A stretch of 45,277 bases of DNA from Terriglobales bacterium (lineage in GTDB: Bacteria > Acidobacteriota > Terriglobia > Terriglobales > Acidobacteriaceae). Below the pieces are notes generated by a model. The model was not told the origin of the DNA and ran no database searches. It worked only from the letters and a program-made list of their open reading frames with translations. The position numbers were made by a program, and so were the translations under genes. This document shows, piece after piece, positions 8,874-16,977 of the stretch. The stretch is taken from the NCBI GenBank assembly GCA_025451215.1, contig JANWKU010000162.1, positions 1 through 45,277 on the forward strand, given 5' to 3'. Each line of letters begins with the position of its first letter. The stretch's first letter is position 1.

Positions 8874-9296
8874 TCAGGCAACGCTGCTTCGTGCTGCACT
8901 TCGTTCCGCCTGCGGTTGCATGCGCTTGGGCCCGCGCTTGCGGACCAGCAACACGCGAACGCGCTCCAGTAATTCCGCCGGCGCGTACATTCCCTTGGGC
9001 AGGAAAACGTCCGCCTGCGTCTCGCGGTCGCAGATCCTGATTCGACCTGACAACAAAATCGCCGGCGTCTGCGGCGAAATGGCTTTCACTGCTTCAATTA
9101 GTTTGCTGCCGTCGATTCCCGGCATGATCAAGTCCGTCAGTAGCAAATCAATACCGCCCTCCTGAAATCGGCGCAGCGCCTCTTCTCCGCTGGTGCTGGT
9201 AACGACGCGATAGCCGCGGGTTTCCAGCATTACTTTACGGATGGAAAGCGCCTGCTCATTGTCATCCACGCAAAGAATAGTTCTTTTGGGTTTCAT
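8874..9296 (-). CDS. Single-domain response regulator (receiver domain only)
   Basis: The 140-residue protein is one receiver domain with no output domain. The acidic pair is DD at residues 11-12, the phosphoacceptor is Asp55 (LLLTDLIMPGIDG), the conserved Ser is in ILLSGR, and the conserved Lys is in FLPKGMY (about 101). The last roughly 20 residues form a basic tail (VRKRGPKRMQPQAERSAARSS) that could bind nucleic acid or be unstructured. No kinase lies next to it. The nearest, a hybrid kinase at 14760-16589, is separated by several genes, so a functional link is not supported by context. Confidence 0.9.
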   Translation of the reverse strand: MKPKRTILCVDDNEQALSIRKVMLETRGYRVVTSTSGEEALRRFQEGGIDLLLTDLIMPGIDGSKLIEAVKAISPQTPAILLSGRIRICDRETQADVFLPKGMYAPAELLERVRVLLVRKRGPKRMQPQAERSAARSSVA

Positions 9297-9589
9297 TTTT
9301 CAGGAGAGCTAACTGAACTGCGACAACAAATCTTTGTAATAAGGACGAGAAGCATCGTAACGGGAGTTGTATGCTCGTGTAAAGTGACAGGAATGTAAAT
9401 GGGAAGTTCGCGCCATTGCAAAACTCGCGAACGTGCTCTCGCATGCGATTCTCTTGATCAATCGCATCACGGAACAATTAAATAAATTCTCTTCCGCATT
9501 TCGTTCCACAACATTTCCTCACGCGCGGATTAACTACTCCGTCATCGTGTGTCGGAGCAAAGCGGGAACAAGAAAACGCCATCCATCAT
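9297..9589. other. Intergenic region without a supported gene
   Basis: This stretch separates the response regulator from the peroxiredoxin leader. It contains two small inverted repeats (GTTCGCG...CGCGAAC at about 9405-9431 and TGCGATT...AATCGCA just after). An open frame from 9433 to 9672 exists, but only its last 15 codons look functional. I see no other gene. Confidence 0.6.
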
Positions 9590-9618
9590 TTGACGGAGAT
9601 TTTCACGGCGCGTATCCT
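9590..9618 (+). promoter_or_regulatory. Sigma-70-type promoter of the cysteine leader peptide and peroxiredoxin
   Basis: TTGACG at 9590-9595 and TATCCT at 9613-9618 are separated by exactly 17 bases. Counting seven bases from the end of the -10 places the transcription start at about 9625, which is the A of the leader-peptide ATG. The leader peptide would therefore be translated from a leaderless mRNA. This is inferred from sequence only. Confidence 0.6.
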
Positions 9619-9624
9619 CAACCT

Positions 9625-9672
9625 ATGCGCACTAATTCCACGCTGACCCTCTGTTGTTGTCGCCGCACCTGA
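9625..9672 (+). CDS. Putative leaderless cysteine leader peptide (15 residues)
   Basis: The short frame encodes MRTNSTLTLCCCRRT and stops at TGA 9670-9672. It has three consecutive TGT cysteine codons near its end, the hallmark of an amino-acid attenuation peptide. There is no ribosome-binding site, and a well-spaced promoter would start transcription on its ATG. A GC-rich hairpin followed by six Ts begins about 40 bases after the stop, upstream of the peroxiredoxin gene. Cys-tract leader peptides that sense cysteine are known before sulfur genes in mycobacteria. Applying that model here is my inference. Confidence 0.55.
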   Translation: MRTNSTLTLCCCRRT

Positions 9673-9709
9673 CGGCCGGTGTGTGGGTAGCGCAAGCGAT
9701 TTTTTCACG

Positions 9710-9743
9710 GCCCACCCGGTGAATCAGGGTGGCTTCGTTTTTT
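9710..9743 (+). promoter_or_regulatory. Attenuator-like hairpin and U-tract before the peroxiredoxin gene
   Basis: CCACCC (9712-9717) pairs with GGGTGG (9727-9732), and six Ts lie at 9738-9743, giving a terminator-like element. The same CCCAC can instead pair with GTGGG at 9683-9687, just after the leader peptide. In addition GGCCGGT (9674-9680) is fully complementary to ACCGGCC (9772-9778). These mutually competing pairings are what an attenuator requires. The stem is short and four bases separate it from the T-run, so termination strength is uncertain. Confidence 0.45.
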
Positions 9744-9838
9744 GCGACGTCCATCCGTACAGTTCAGCCGTACCGGCCCCAGACTTTCGCGAACAAATTC
9801 AAATCATCCCCGCTTGAGGGATGGAATGGAGAAACAGA

Positions 9839-10522
9839 ATGAGCACTCTCACCCAGGAAATACGCACTCCCCGCATCAACGATGTCGCTCCTGATTTCAC
9901 TGCCGAAAGCACGCAGGGTACTATCCATTTCCATGACTGGATCGGCAACGGCTGGGCCGTTTTATTTTCCCATCCCAAGGATTTCACTCCCGTTTGCACC
10001 ACCGAACTCGGCGCCATGGCCGGTCTCGAGCCTGAATTTGCCAAGCGCAATACGAAGATCCTCGCCGTCAGCGTGGATCCCGTCAGCAGCCACACTAAGT
10101 GGTCTGCGGACATTGAAGAGACCCAAGGCCACAAGGTGAACTATCCCATGATCGGCGATCCGGAACTCAAAGTCGCCAAGCTCTACGGCATGCTCCCCGC
10201 CGACAGCGGAGAAACCTCCGAAGGCCGCACCGCCAATGACAACGCAACCGTGCGCACCGTCTTCATCGTCGGCCCCGACAAAAAAATCAAACTCCAGCTT
10301 GCGTACCCTATGAGCACCGGCCGCAACTTCGCCGAAATTCTCCGCGTCCTCGACTCGCTCCAGTTGACCGCCAAACACCGCGTCTCCACTCCGGCGGACT
10401 GGAAGCCCGGCGACGATGTAATCCTGGGCGGTTCGGTCTCCAACGAAGAAGCCCAAAAACTCTATCCCAATGGATGGAAGTCGCCCAAGCCGTACATACG
10501 CATCGTTCCGCAACCGAAATAA
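9839..10522 (+). CDS. 1-Cys peroxiredoxin (Prx6 family)
   Basis: The 227-residue enzyme reduces peroxides in the cytoplasm with one catalytic cysteine. The active-site motif HPKDFTPVCTTELGAM puts the peroxidatic cysteine at residue 53. The Prx6-type C-terminal dimerisation extension is present (NFAEILRVLDSLQLTAKHRVSTPADWKPGDDVILGG, then YIRIVPQ). There is no resolving cysteine, as expected for this subfamily. ATG at 9839 is preferred over 9821 because GGAG lies 7 bases upstream and MSTLTQEIR aligns with relatives. A Cys leader peptide and attenuator-like element precede it. Confidence 0.94.
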   Translation: MSTLTQEIRTPRINDVAPDFTAESTQGTIHFHDWIGNGWAVLFSHPKDFTPVCTTELGAMAGLEPEFAKRNTKILAVSVDPVSSHTKWSADIEETQGHKVNYPMIGDPELKVAKLYGMLPADSGETSEGRTANDNATVRTVFIVGPDKKIKLQLAYPMSTGRNFAEILRVLDSLQLTAKHRVSTPADWKPGDDVILGGSVSNEEAQKLYPNGWKSPKPYIRIVPQPK

Positions 10523-10582
10523 ATTGTTCGGACGTAACGCTTCCGAAAACTCAATCGTCGTGCTCGTTTTCTCATTGAGTAG

Positions 10583-10614
10583 GCAGGATCATTCGCTTTC
10601 CAGAATGATCCTGC
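10583..10614. other. 12-bp perfect hairpin downstream of the peroxiredoxin gene
   Basis: GCAGGATCATTC pairs perfectly with GAATGATCCTGC around an 8-base loop. No T-run follows on either strand, so it is not a classical terminator. It may protect the 3' end of the peroxiredoxin mRNA. The 307-base spacer 10523-10829 otherwise shows only a 7-bp inverted repeat (ACTCAAT...ATTGAGT) just before it and a small GTGGTT/AACCAC hairpin after it. Confidence 0.5.
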
Positions 10615-10829
10615 GAAATCGAGGCTAAGAGTTCAATAGTGGTTAAAAACCACCATCTTAGGTTGAAATCCACCGAAAAGCTGCGTCTCACAAAACTGCT
10701 TAAGCTCTTATCCTGCGCGCCATTCCCATCCATCTAAACGAGTTAGGAAAGGCTTGGATGTTTCGTACACTTTGGTACGCAGCGTGCATTTATTGATCCG
10801 CATTTGTGCTTTTTCGGAGGTGTGCAGTG

Positions 10830-13274
10830 ATGAAAAGCAAACTTATCGCGGCGCTTGTGATATCGGCTTCCGCGCTGTTTGCGTCCGCGAGCGTTCAGGC
10901 GCAGGATGCTTCGCCAGATGCGGATGCTTCAATACAACAGAACGCACCGCAGGAAAATGACACGGGGCAATATGACCCGCAGCAGAACGCTCCGCAACCT
11001 GGCATTGCGCCACAACAGCAACAGGATGGGCCGCAGCAGCAAGGAACCGACAGCGCAGCCGGCGTGGCGCGCATCAGCCTGATTCACGGCGCGGTTTCCA
11101 CCCAGCGCGGCGATTCCAGCGACTGGGCTTCGGCGGTGTTGAATGCTCCCGTTGTCAGCGGTGACAAAGTTTCCACGGGAGACAATTCGCGCGCCGAAGT
11201 CCAGCTGGACTATGCCAATATTCTTCGCCTGAGCAATAAATCGCAGGCCACGGTGGCCACGCTCACGCGCAATCAAATCCAGGTGCAGGTCGCGCAGGGC
11301 ATCGTCAACTATGACGTTTTCAAGGACGCGGAAGCCTCCGCGGAAATTGACACACCCAACGTTGCCATTCATCCGGCAAATCGCGATGGCAGCTTCCGCA
11401 TTGAAGTCCGCCCCGACGGCGATACCGAAATTATCGTGCGCAAGGGCGAAGCAGATATTTTCACTCCGCAAGGAAGCACGCATCTACAACAAGGGCAGGA
11501 TGCGATCATTCGCGGCACTTCGACTGACGCGCAATATAAAACTTCCGATGCGCCTCCCAAAGATGAATGGGACCGCTGGAACAATGACCGCGACCACACC
11601 ATCCAAAGCGCGCAGTCGTGGAGCCATACCGACCGCTACTACACAGGCAGTGAAGATCTCGACGCTTACGGGCATTGGGGAAATATTCCGGACTATGGTC
11701 CGGTTTGGTATCCCTCCGTCAGCGTAGGCTGGACGCCCTATCGCGCGGGACGCTGGGTGTATGAACCCTATTGGGGTTGGACGTGGGTTTCTAGCGAGCC
11801 TTGGGGATGGGCGCCTTACCACTATGGACGCTGGTTCCAGTCCGGCGGCGCGTGGGCGTGGTGGCCTGGTCCGGTGGGAGTCGGCTACGGTTATGGGTAT
11901 CCCTATCGTCCCATCTGGGCACCTGCTTACGTCTCCTTCTTCGGGTTCGGCGGAGGGGCTGGATTCGGGTTTGGATTTGGTTCGGTGGGATGGCTTCCCC
12001 TTGGCCCCTGCGATCCATTCTTCCCATGGTGGGGCGGATACGGCGGACGCTTCACATTCGTGGATTTCCACCACTTCAACGACTTCCATCGCTTTGGCGG
12101 ATTCAGACCGCTGCATGGAGGAGAGCGCTTCTCCAACCTACGGCTGGCGCAGCGCAACGAAGGCTTCCGCCGTTCCATTTCAGTGGTGGATTCGCGCCAC
12201 TTTGGCACGGGAGGAGTTCGGGCGCAAGCCCTTGGACGAGGTCAATTCGAACACGCGCGCATGATGGGCGGAAATGTTCCGGTGGTGCCGGGGCGTGAAA
12301 GCTTGCATGCCTCTAATCGCGCGGCGAATCCTTCAACGATTCATAATGGCGCGGCGCAGCATTTCTTTGGACGGCAACCAAGCGCGCACACGGAATCGTT
12401 TGCGCGGCAGTCCGCGCAAGTGCGGCAAAACATTCAGCGTGACAGCCGCTCCACGGGCACGCAAAGCGGCGCACGTGGATTTAACAATAATGGATTGAAT
12501 AATCGCGGATTTACGGGTAACAACAATGTTCCTCGACCCGGCAACTCCAATTCGAATGTTGGAAACCGTTCCACATTCGGAGGCGCGAACAACAATATTG
12601 CCCGTCCGAATACGGCGGTGCAGGCGAACCGCGGCGCAGAAAACACTCGTGGCGCGGCGGCAAATCCGAGTTGGCGGTCGTTTGGATCTAACTCTGCAAA
12701 TGGTGCGAACCGCTCCACCGGAGCCAATGTTTCCGGTGGCGCGAATGCTTCCTTCAACCGGCCGCAGGGCGCGGAAAATGGTGGTGCGATCAGGAATAAT
12801 AACGTTCCTCGTCCCGCGAACAGCAGCGCTCCGCAGAACTCCGATCGCGGAGGGTGGCAGCGATTCACTCCGCAATCACATTCCTCCAACACGCCGCAGT
12901 CTTCGGGGCGTTCGTTGGACAACCGCTCGTACGGTTCCTATAACAACCGCTCTTACGGCGACCGCTCCTATGGCGGAAGTTATCCGCGGTCCGAGGGCGC
13001 ATACTCCGGGAGGTCCGGATACTCCGGCGGATCGAGTGGTTATTCACGGCCTCCATTGAATATGCGGCAGCCGGTGGTCACGCAGCGCTCGGAGCCAACT
13101 CGCTCCGGCGGTGGCGGCAGCTATAGCGGTGGATATCACGGAAGCAGTGGCGGTGGTGGCGGTGGCGGTTACCACGGAGGAGGCGGAGGTGGTGGGTATC
13201 ACGGCGGTGGTGGTGGAGGCGGATCACATAGCGGAGGGGGCGGTGGAGGTCATTCAGGTGGTGGACACCGCTAA
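10830..13274 (+). CDS. Secreted FecR-domain / DUF6600 protein with Asn-rich and Gly-rich tail
   Basis: From ATG at 10830 (GGAGG 9 bases upstream) the product is 814 residues with a signal peptide ending SVQAQ. A Gln/Pro/Asp-rich linker is followed by a FecR-like beta domain at about residues 80-230 (ISLIHGAVSTQRGDSSDWASAVLNAPVVSGDKVSTGD). A Trp/Tyr-rich DUF6600-type region follows at about 240-370 (WTPYRAGRWVYEPYWGWTWVSSEPWGWAPYHYGRW). The next 330 residues are Asn/Ser/Arg/Gly-rich low complexity. The end is a run of GGGGGGYHGG-type repeats. It is probably surface-exposed. No sigma factor or TonB receptor gene, the usual partners of regulatory FecR, is nearby, so a signalling role is not supported. 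Confidence 0.85.
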   Translation: MKSKLIAALVISASALFASASVQAQDASPDADASIQQNAPQENDTGQYDPQQNAPQPGIAPQQQQDGPQQQGTDSAAGVARISLIHGAVSTQRGDSSDWASAVLNAPVVSGDKVSTGDNSRAEVQLDYANILRLSNKSQATVATLTRNQIQVQVAQGIVNYDVFKDAEASAEIDTPNVAIHPANRDGSFRIEVRPDGDTEIIVRKGEADIFTPQGSTHLQQGQDAIIRGTSTDAQYKTSDAPPKDEWDRWNNDRDHTIQSAQSWSHTDRYYTGSEDLDAYGHWGNIPDYGPVWYPSVSVGWTPYRAGRWVYEPYWGWTWVSSEPWGWAPYHYGRWFQSGGAWAWWPGPVGVGYGYGYPYRPIWAPAYVSFFGFGGGAGFGFGFGSVGWLPLGPCDPFFPWWGGYGGRFTFVDFHHFNDFHRFGGFRPLHGGERFSNLRLAQRNEGFRRSISVVDSRHFGTGGVRAQALGRGQFEHARMMGGNVPVVPGRESLHASNRAANPSTIHNGAAQHFFGRQPSAHTESFARQSAQVRQNIQRDSRSTGTQSGARGFNNNGLNNRGFTGNNNVPRPGNSNSNVGNRSTFGGANNNIARPNTAVQANRGAENTRGAAANPSWRSFGSNSANGANRSTGANVSGGANASFNRPQGAENGGAIRNNNVPRPANSSAPQNSDRGGWQRFTPQSHSSNTPQSSGRSLDNRSYGSYNNRSYGDRSYGGSYPRSEGAYSGRSGYSGGSSGYSRPPLNMRQPVVTQRSEPTRSGGGGSYSGGYHGSSGGGGGGGYHGGGGGGGYHGGGGGGGSHSGGGGGGHSGGGHR

Positions 13275-13317
13275 AGAAAAAAGCAGGCCGGAGATCATTC
13301 TCCGGTCTGTTTTATTT
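13273..13317. terminator. Bidirectional terminator between the FecR protein and Kelch-like genes
   Basis: CAGGCCGGAG pairs with CTCCGGTCTG (one G-U) around a six-base loop and is followed by TTTTATTT on the plus strand. The other side is A-rich (AAAGAAAAAAG), giving a T-run on the minus strand. It therefore serves both convergent genes. Confidence 0.85.
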
Positions 13318-13369
13318 CCGCCACATTTCCAGGCCCAACTGTTCCGGTCCATTTTTGGGGGACTAATTT

Positions 13370-14413
13370 TTAATGCGCTGACTTTCCTCTGGGAATAATC
13401 CGCATGCTCCTGGTGACTTTTCCATCCGCCTCGGTGCCGCCAATCAGCACCAAACCTTGCTCCGTGGGAATTAAAACGTGATTGTCCATGGTGACATGGG
13501 GTACGTTCGGATTGGCCACTTCCCAGGCTTTCGATTTCAAGTTCAAAGCAAAGCTCATGGGCGAAGGTTGCGGAATTTTTCCATCCGTGCCTTCTCCTTT
13601 GTAGTTGGTAACAACAGAAGTGCCACCCAAAAAGTAAATCTTGTTGTCACGCTGCCAGGCACCTGCCGCGATATTGAATCCGGGCTGGCCGGGATGGGGC
13701 GGCAACTTGCTCCAGGAAATTTTCAGCGGATTCTTACGATCAATTTTCCCGATCCAGCAAGCGTTGGAAATATCCCCGGTAGTTGACGTGGCCCCATCCA
13801 CAACGACAATGGTGTCATCCAGAATAGCTCCGGCCTGTCCAAAGACAGGCGCGCCGGGCGTGGGAGTGGCGCTTTGCCAGGTATTGTTGGTCAAGTCGTA
13901 CATTTGAACATCATTGATTGGGCCGGAGCGCGAGCGTCCTCCAATCACATAAATGTAGCGTTCGCGATAACTGCCGATCACGGCATTAGCGACTCCCACC
14001 GGCAGGTCAGCACCCCGCAACCACTCTTCAGCATCCTGCGCGTAGATGTTGAGGTCGGGAACGGGCGTCACTTCGCTTTGGGCGTCAACCACAGCCCCAC
14101 CCGCTAAATAAACGCGCCCATTTTCCGCCGCGGCCATGGCTGCAATTCGGCCCGTGGTTCCGGGCACGCCATGAATCGGAGTCCAGCCTCCGGTGTCATT
14201 GTCGAAAATGTACCCGGCATTGCTGACGGCATCCCAGCTTCGCTTTTCGCCAATGCCCATGAGCGAGAAGATGTAGAGATCGCCGCGGACCTTCATGCTG
14301 GCAATCGCATTGTTGGAGACGGCTGCCGGCAAAGGTTCAAGGGTGGGAACAGCGGCAGCCAGCAAAATGCCGGAAAGCGCCAGGACGCAAACAAGAGAGG
14401 CGGACTTATTCAT
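13370..14413 (-). CDS. Secreted Kelch-like beta-propeller protein
   Basis: From ATG at 14413 the protein has 347 residues and a signal peptide (NKSASLVCVLALSGILLAAAVP). Kelch-type repeats are visible as GGAVVDAQ, YVIGGRSRSGPINDVQMYDLTNNTWQ, VVVDGATSTTGD, YFLGGTSVVT and VLIGGTEADG. These form the beta-propeller fold seen in galactose oxidase-like and N-acetylneuraminate epimerase-like proteins. No catalytic residues can be assigned, so the role is probably binding or scaffolding outside the cell. A TTG at 14422 is an alternative start. Confidence 0.8.
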   Translation of the reverse strand: MNKSASLVCVLALSGILLAAAVPTLEPLPAAVSNNAIASMKVRGDLYIFSLMGIGEKRSWDAVSNAGYIFDNDTGGWTPIHGVPGTTGRIAAMAAAENGRVYLAGGAVVDAQSEVTPVPDLNIYAQDAEEWLRGADLPVGVANAVIGSYRERYIYVIGGRSRSGPINDVQMYDLTNNTWQSATPTPGAPVFGQAGAILDDTIVVVDGATSTTGDISNACWIGKIDRKNPLKISWSKLPPHPGQPGFNIAAGAWQRDNKIYFLGGTSVVTNYKGEGTDGKIPQPSPMSFALNLKSKAWEVANPNVPHVTMDNHVLIPTEQGLVLIGGTEADGKVTRSMRIIPRGKSAH

Positions 14414-14516
14414 CCCGTCCAATATAAAGTTTTTTGGCCGCTAATCAAAATGCAAGATCCTATAGTTCGCAACTGGTCTCTTTAGGATGAGTAATGCGCA
14501 TACCAAATACCTAATG

Positions 14517-14696
14517 CAGTGCCGCAGGCACGGCATGGGAAATGGAAAGGAAAGATATGGCGAGTCCCTTCAGGGACGCACTCGTTTGATCCGGCGGAAG
14601 CGTTTGGGGGCGTTCCCTGCGGGACTCAAAAGCTTGTTGTCATCCCGTACCCGGCACTACCGTGCCGGGCTTTCACGTTCCGTGCCTGCGGCACTG
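14517..14696. repeat. Composite palindromic repeat (REP/BIME-like)
   Basis: A perfect 17-bp inverted repeat (CAGTGCCGCAGGCACGG at 14517-14533 and its complement at 14680-14696) encloses a second imperfect 18-bp inverted repeat (14562-14579 with 14610-14627, GTCCC...GGGAC type). It also encloses a small perfect hairpin CCCGGCAC-TACC-GTGCCGGG at 14650-14669. Each outer arm is itself partly palindromic. The nested structure and lack of coding potential fit a repetitive extragenic palindromic element. It fills most of the 346-base gap 14414-14759. Confidence 0.65.
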
Positions 14697-14759
14697 GGCT
14701 TTGGACGAGTGTGATCCGTGTCGGTTATCCTGCACGATTGAGTTTAATTGACTATTCCC

Positions 14760-16589
14760 TTACTGCCCGGCCGATGCGGTTCTGGCCGTGGGGTTTGCGA
14801 TCAGCGTTTCGATGGTGGCGAACAATTCGGCGGTGCGAATCGGTTTGGAAAGGTAGCTATCCATGCCAGCTTCGAGGCAGCGTTCGCGGTCGCCTTTGAG
14901 GGCGTGGGCCGTCATAGCCACAATGGGAAGATGCGCTCCGGTAATTTTTTCGCGGGCGCGGATGGCGGCGGTCGCGGTCAGGCCGTCCATGCGCGGCATT
15001 TGAACGTCCATCAAAACGATTTCGAAATCCGCCTTTTCGAGCTCTTCGAGCGCGGCTTGTCCGTCCATGGCCACCGTGACGGCAAACCCTTTTCTTTCCA
15101 GAAGGCGTAAAGCCAGTGTGCGATTTACGGCATTGTCTTCGACCAGGAGAACTCTAGGTTGGTCTTGGCGTTTCTGCGCGGCGAAAGCGGCGCTTACATC
15201 CGCCGCGCTAATTGCGTTTTCGGCGGCAGGCAGTGCGGCGGCCTCCAGCTTGAGTTCCACGGTAAAGTGGAAGGTGCTTCCTTGTCCGGTTTGGCTTTCA
15301 AACCAGATGGTGCCTCCCATTTTTTCGGCAAGACGTTTGGAAATCGTCAGCCCTAACCCGGTGCCTCCGTAGTTGCGGCTCATGGAACCGTCTTCCTGGG
15401 TAAATGGCTCGAAGATTTTCTCCCGCATCTCTTCGGGGATGCCCCTGCCGGAGTCACGAATGGTGAAGTGCAGCCAGATGGATCCGTCGTTGTCCTGTTC
15501 TTTCTGCACATTTTCTTTTTGCACATGCAAGGAAATTTCTCCCCGCTCGGTAAACTTCAACGCGTTGCCCACCAGATTTACCAGCACCTGGCGAATGCGA
15601 CCCGGATCGCCGACCACTTTTTCGGGAAGCTCTGAAGGAACGAAATGAACTAGGTTTAGCTCTTTCTGCTTCGCTCGCAGCGCGAAGGCATTCATGGTGT
15701 CGCCCAGATTTTTCCTTAGATCGAAGGGAATAGATTCCACGGCGAAGCGGCCAGCTTCGATTTTTGAGAAGTCGAGGATGTCGTTGATGATGGCAAGCAA
15801 CGACTCGGCAGAGAGCTTGACCAGGCCGAGGTTGTCGCGCTGCTCGGCGGTGAGTTCGGTGTCGAGCACCAGTTCCGTCATTCCTAGAATGCCATTCATG
15901 GGAGTGCGGATTTCGTGGCTGATGGTGGCCATGAACTCTCCCTTGGCGCGAGATGCAGCTTCGGAGATTTCCTTGGCTTCTTTCAGTTCCGCTTCGGCTT
16001 GCTTACGCGCGGTGATGTCAATCAGGGTGCCTTCGAGCGTAGTGTCATCTTCGGCGGACTCCACCAGCGTAATGTTCTGCAATACCCAGACGGGAGTACC
16101 GTCTTTTCGGCGGAGACGCGTTTCCGCGTTGGTAATAAATTTCTCCCTCTTTATTCTTTCGATGAGTTCGTCGCGCTGCTTGAGATCGAAATAGAGCTGC
16201 TGCGCATTTTGCGAACGAAAATCCATGCGCGATTCGTAGCCAAAAATTCGCGCTCCGGCCTCGTTGATTTCCAGTACCCTTCCGGACAAGGTCGTGCGGA
16301 AGACGCCCACCGGACTTCTTTCAAACAACAACCGGTAACGCCGTTCATGCACTACCAACTCGAGTCGCTGGACGAACAGACGCTGCTTAAGGAGCAGGGT
16401 AGCCAACGCCGCCGCGCAGAAAACCAGAAGAGCGAGCAAAATGGCAATAATGACCAGGCGATGGTCATATCCAGTCGCGATTTGCGTACTGCCCATCGCT
16501 CTTATTGTTGCCACGTTCATGGTCCTGGGGCGCAGCGGCCCGGGACAGACGCAACAATAGGCGCCCGCCCAGCCGCAGGTTCTCTGCAT
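14760..16589 (-). CDS. Hybrid sensor histidine kinase (PAS-HisKA-HATPase-REC)
   Basis: The 609-residue protein has one membrane segment at about residues 44-67 ([23 protein letters not shown]). A PAS domain follows at about 82-195 ([36 protein letters not shown]), then HisKA with phospho-His at about 225 ([18 protein letters not shown]). The HATPase domain has N-box [14 protein letters not shown]1 DSGRGIPEE and G2 [15 protein letters not shown]-terminal receiver has Asp at about 528 ([15 protein letters not shown]). There is no periplasmic sensor domain, so the signal is probably read by PAS. The start is uncertain: ATG 16589 has AGGA 8 bases upstream, and 16520 is an alternative. No Hpt or response regulator is adjacent. 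Confidence 0.93.
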   Translation of the reverse strand: MQRTCGWAGAYCCVCPGPLRPRTMNVATIRAMGSTQIATGYDHRLVIIAILLALLVFCAAALATLLLKQRLFVQRLELVVHERRYRLLFERSPVGVFRTTLSGRVLEINEAGARIFGYESRMDFRSQNAQQLYFDLKQRDELIERIKREKFITNAETRLRRKDGTPVWVLQNITLVESAEDDTTLEGTLIDITARKQAEAELKEAKEISEAASRAKGEFMATISHEIRTPMNGILGMTELVLDTELTAEQRDNLGLVKLSAESLLAIINDILDFSKIEAGRFAVESIPFDLRKNLGDTMNAFALRAKQKELNLVHFVPSELPEKVVGDPGRIRQVLVNLVGNALKFTERGEISLHVQKENVQKEQDNDGSIWLHFTIRDSGRGIPEEMREKIFEPFTQEDGSMSRNYGGTGLGLTISKRLAEKMGGTIWFESQTGQGSTFHFTVELKLEAAALPAAENAISAADVSAAFAAQKRQDQPRVLLVEDNAVNRTLALRLLERKGFAVTVAMDGQAALEELEKADFEIVLMDVQMPRMDGLTATAAIRAREKITGAHLPIVAMTAHALKGDRERCLEAGMDSYLSKPIRTAELFATIETLIANPTARTASAGQ

Positions 16590-16763
16590 ATCTATCGTCC
16601 TAAAGGGGTTGGAACTTTAATGGGCCATCCGGAAGATGGGACTTTGGACATTGTGATCGATGCGTCCTCGTCCGCATCAGAGGTCATTCCAGCCACGGGA
16701 CGCAATCGCCTGGTGGTGCTCGCGCTTCCTTGTTCGGATTCGTGAGGATGATTTAGACTTTGT

Positions 16764-16960
16764 CAGCGGGTGAAGGAGTTCACCCTTAACCGCTGTCCTT
16801 GCCAGGGCGGATGATGACTCCTGACGAGAGTTCCAGTCTCGGGAGTCGTTACTTGACGACCCTCTCCGATAAGCAACCGTCCTTGGCTCAAGGGTGTTCG
16901 TTGACATCGGGACACTCTCACAATCGCTGATCTAGCTGCTGTCTTGCCTACGCAGACAGC
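16764..16960 (+). promoter_or_regulatory. Structured leader region before the Hsp70-family gene
   Basis: Three hairpins lie in the 388-base gap. One is CAGCGG-GTGAA/TTCAC-CCGCTG with a GGAG loop (16764-16795). The second is GACTCC-CGAGA/TCTCG-GGAGTC with a TGA bulge (16816-16847). The third is GCTGTCT/AGACAGC (16938-16960), 17 bases before the ATG. The first loop exposes GGAG. No known riboswitch class could be matched by eye. A TTGACA at 16901-16906 could be a -35 box, but no good -10 follows, so whether all hairpins are transcribed is unknown. Confidence 0.35.
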
Positions 16961-16977
16961 AAGAAACCATGCACTGA

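Noticed and set aside
16680-16730. GGGACGCAATCGCC, faintly like a c-di-GMP-I riboswitch core
   Set aside because: The flanking conserved stems and the GAAA tetraloop receptor are not present. The match is short.
16811-16847. CTGACGA sequence inside a stem, reminiscent of a hammerhead ribozyme core
   Set aside because: The obligatory GAA after stem II is absent (GGGA is found) and the helix arrangement does not close as a three-way junction.
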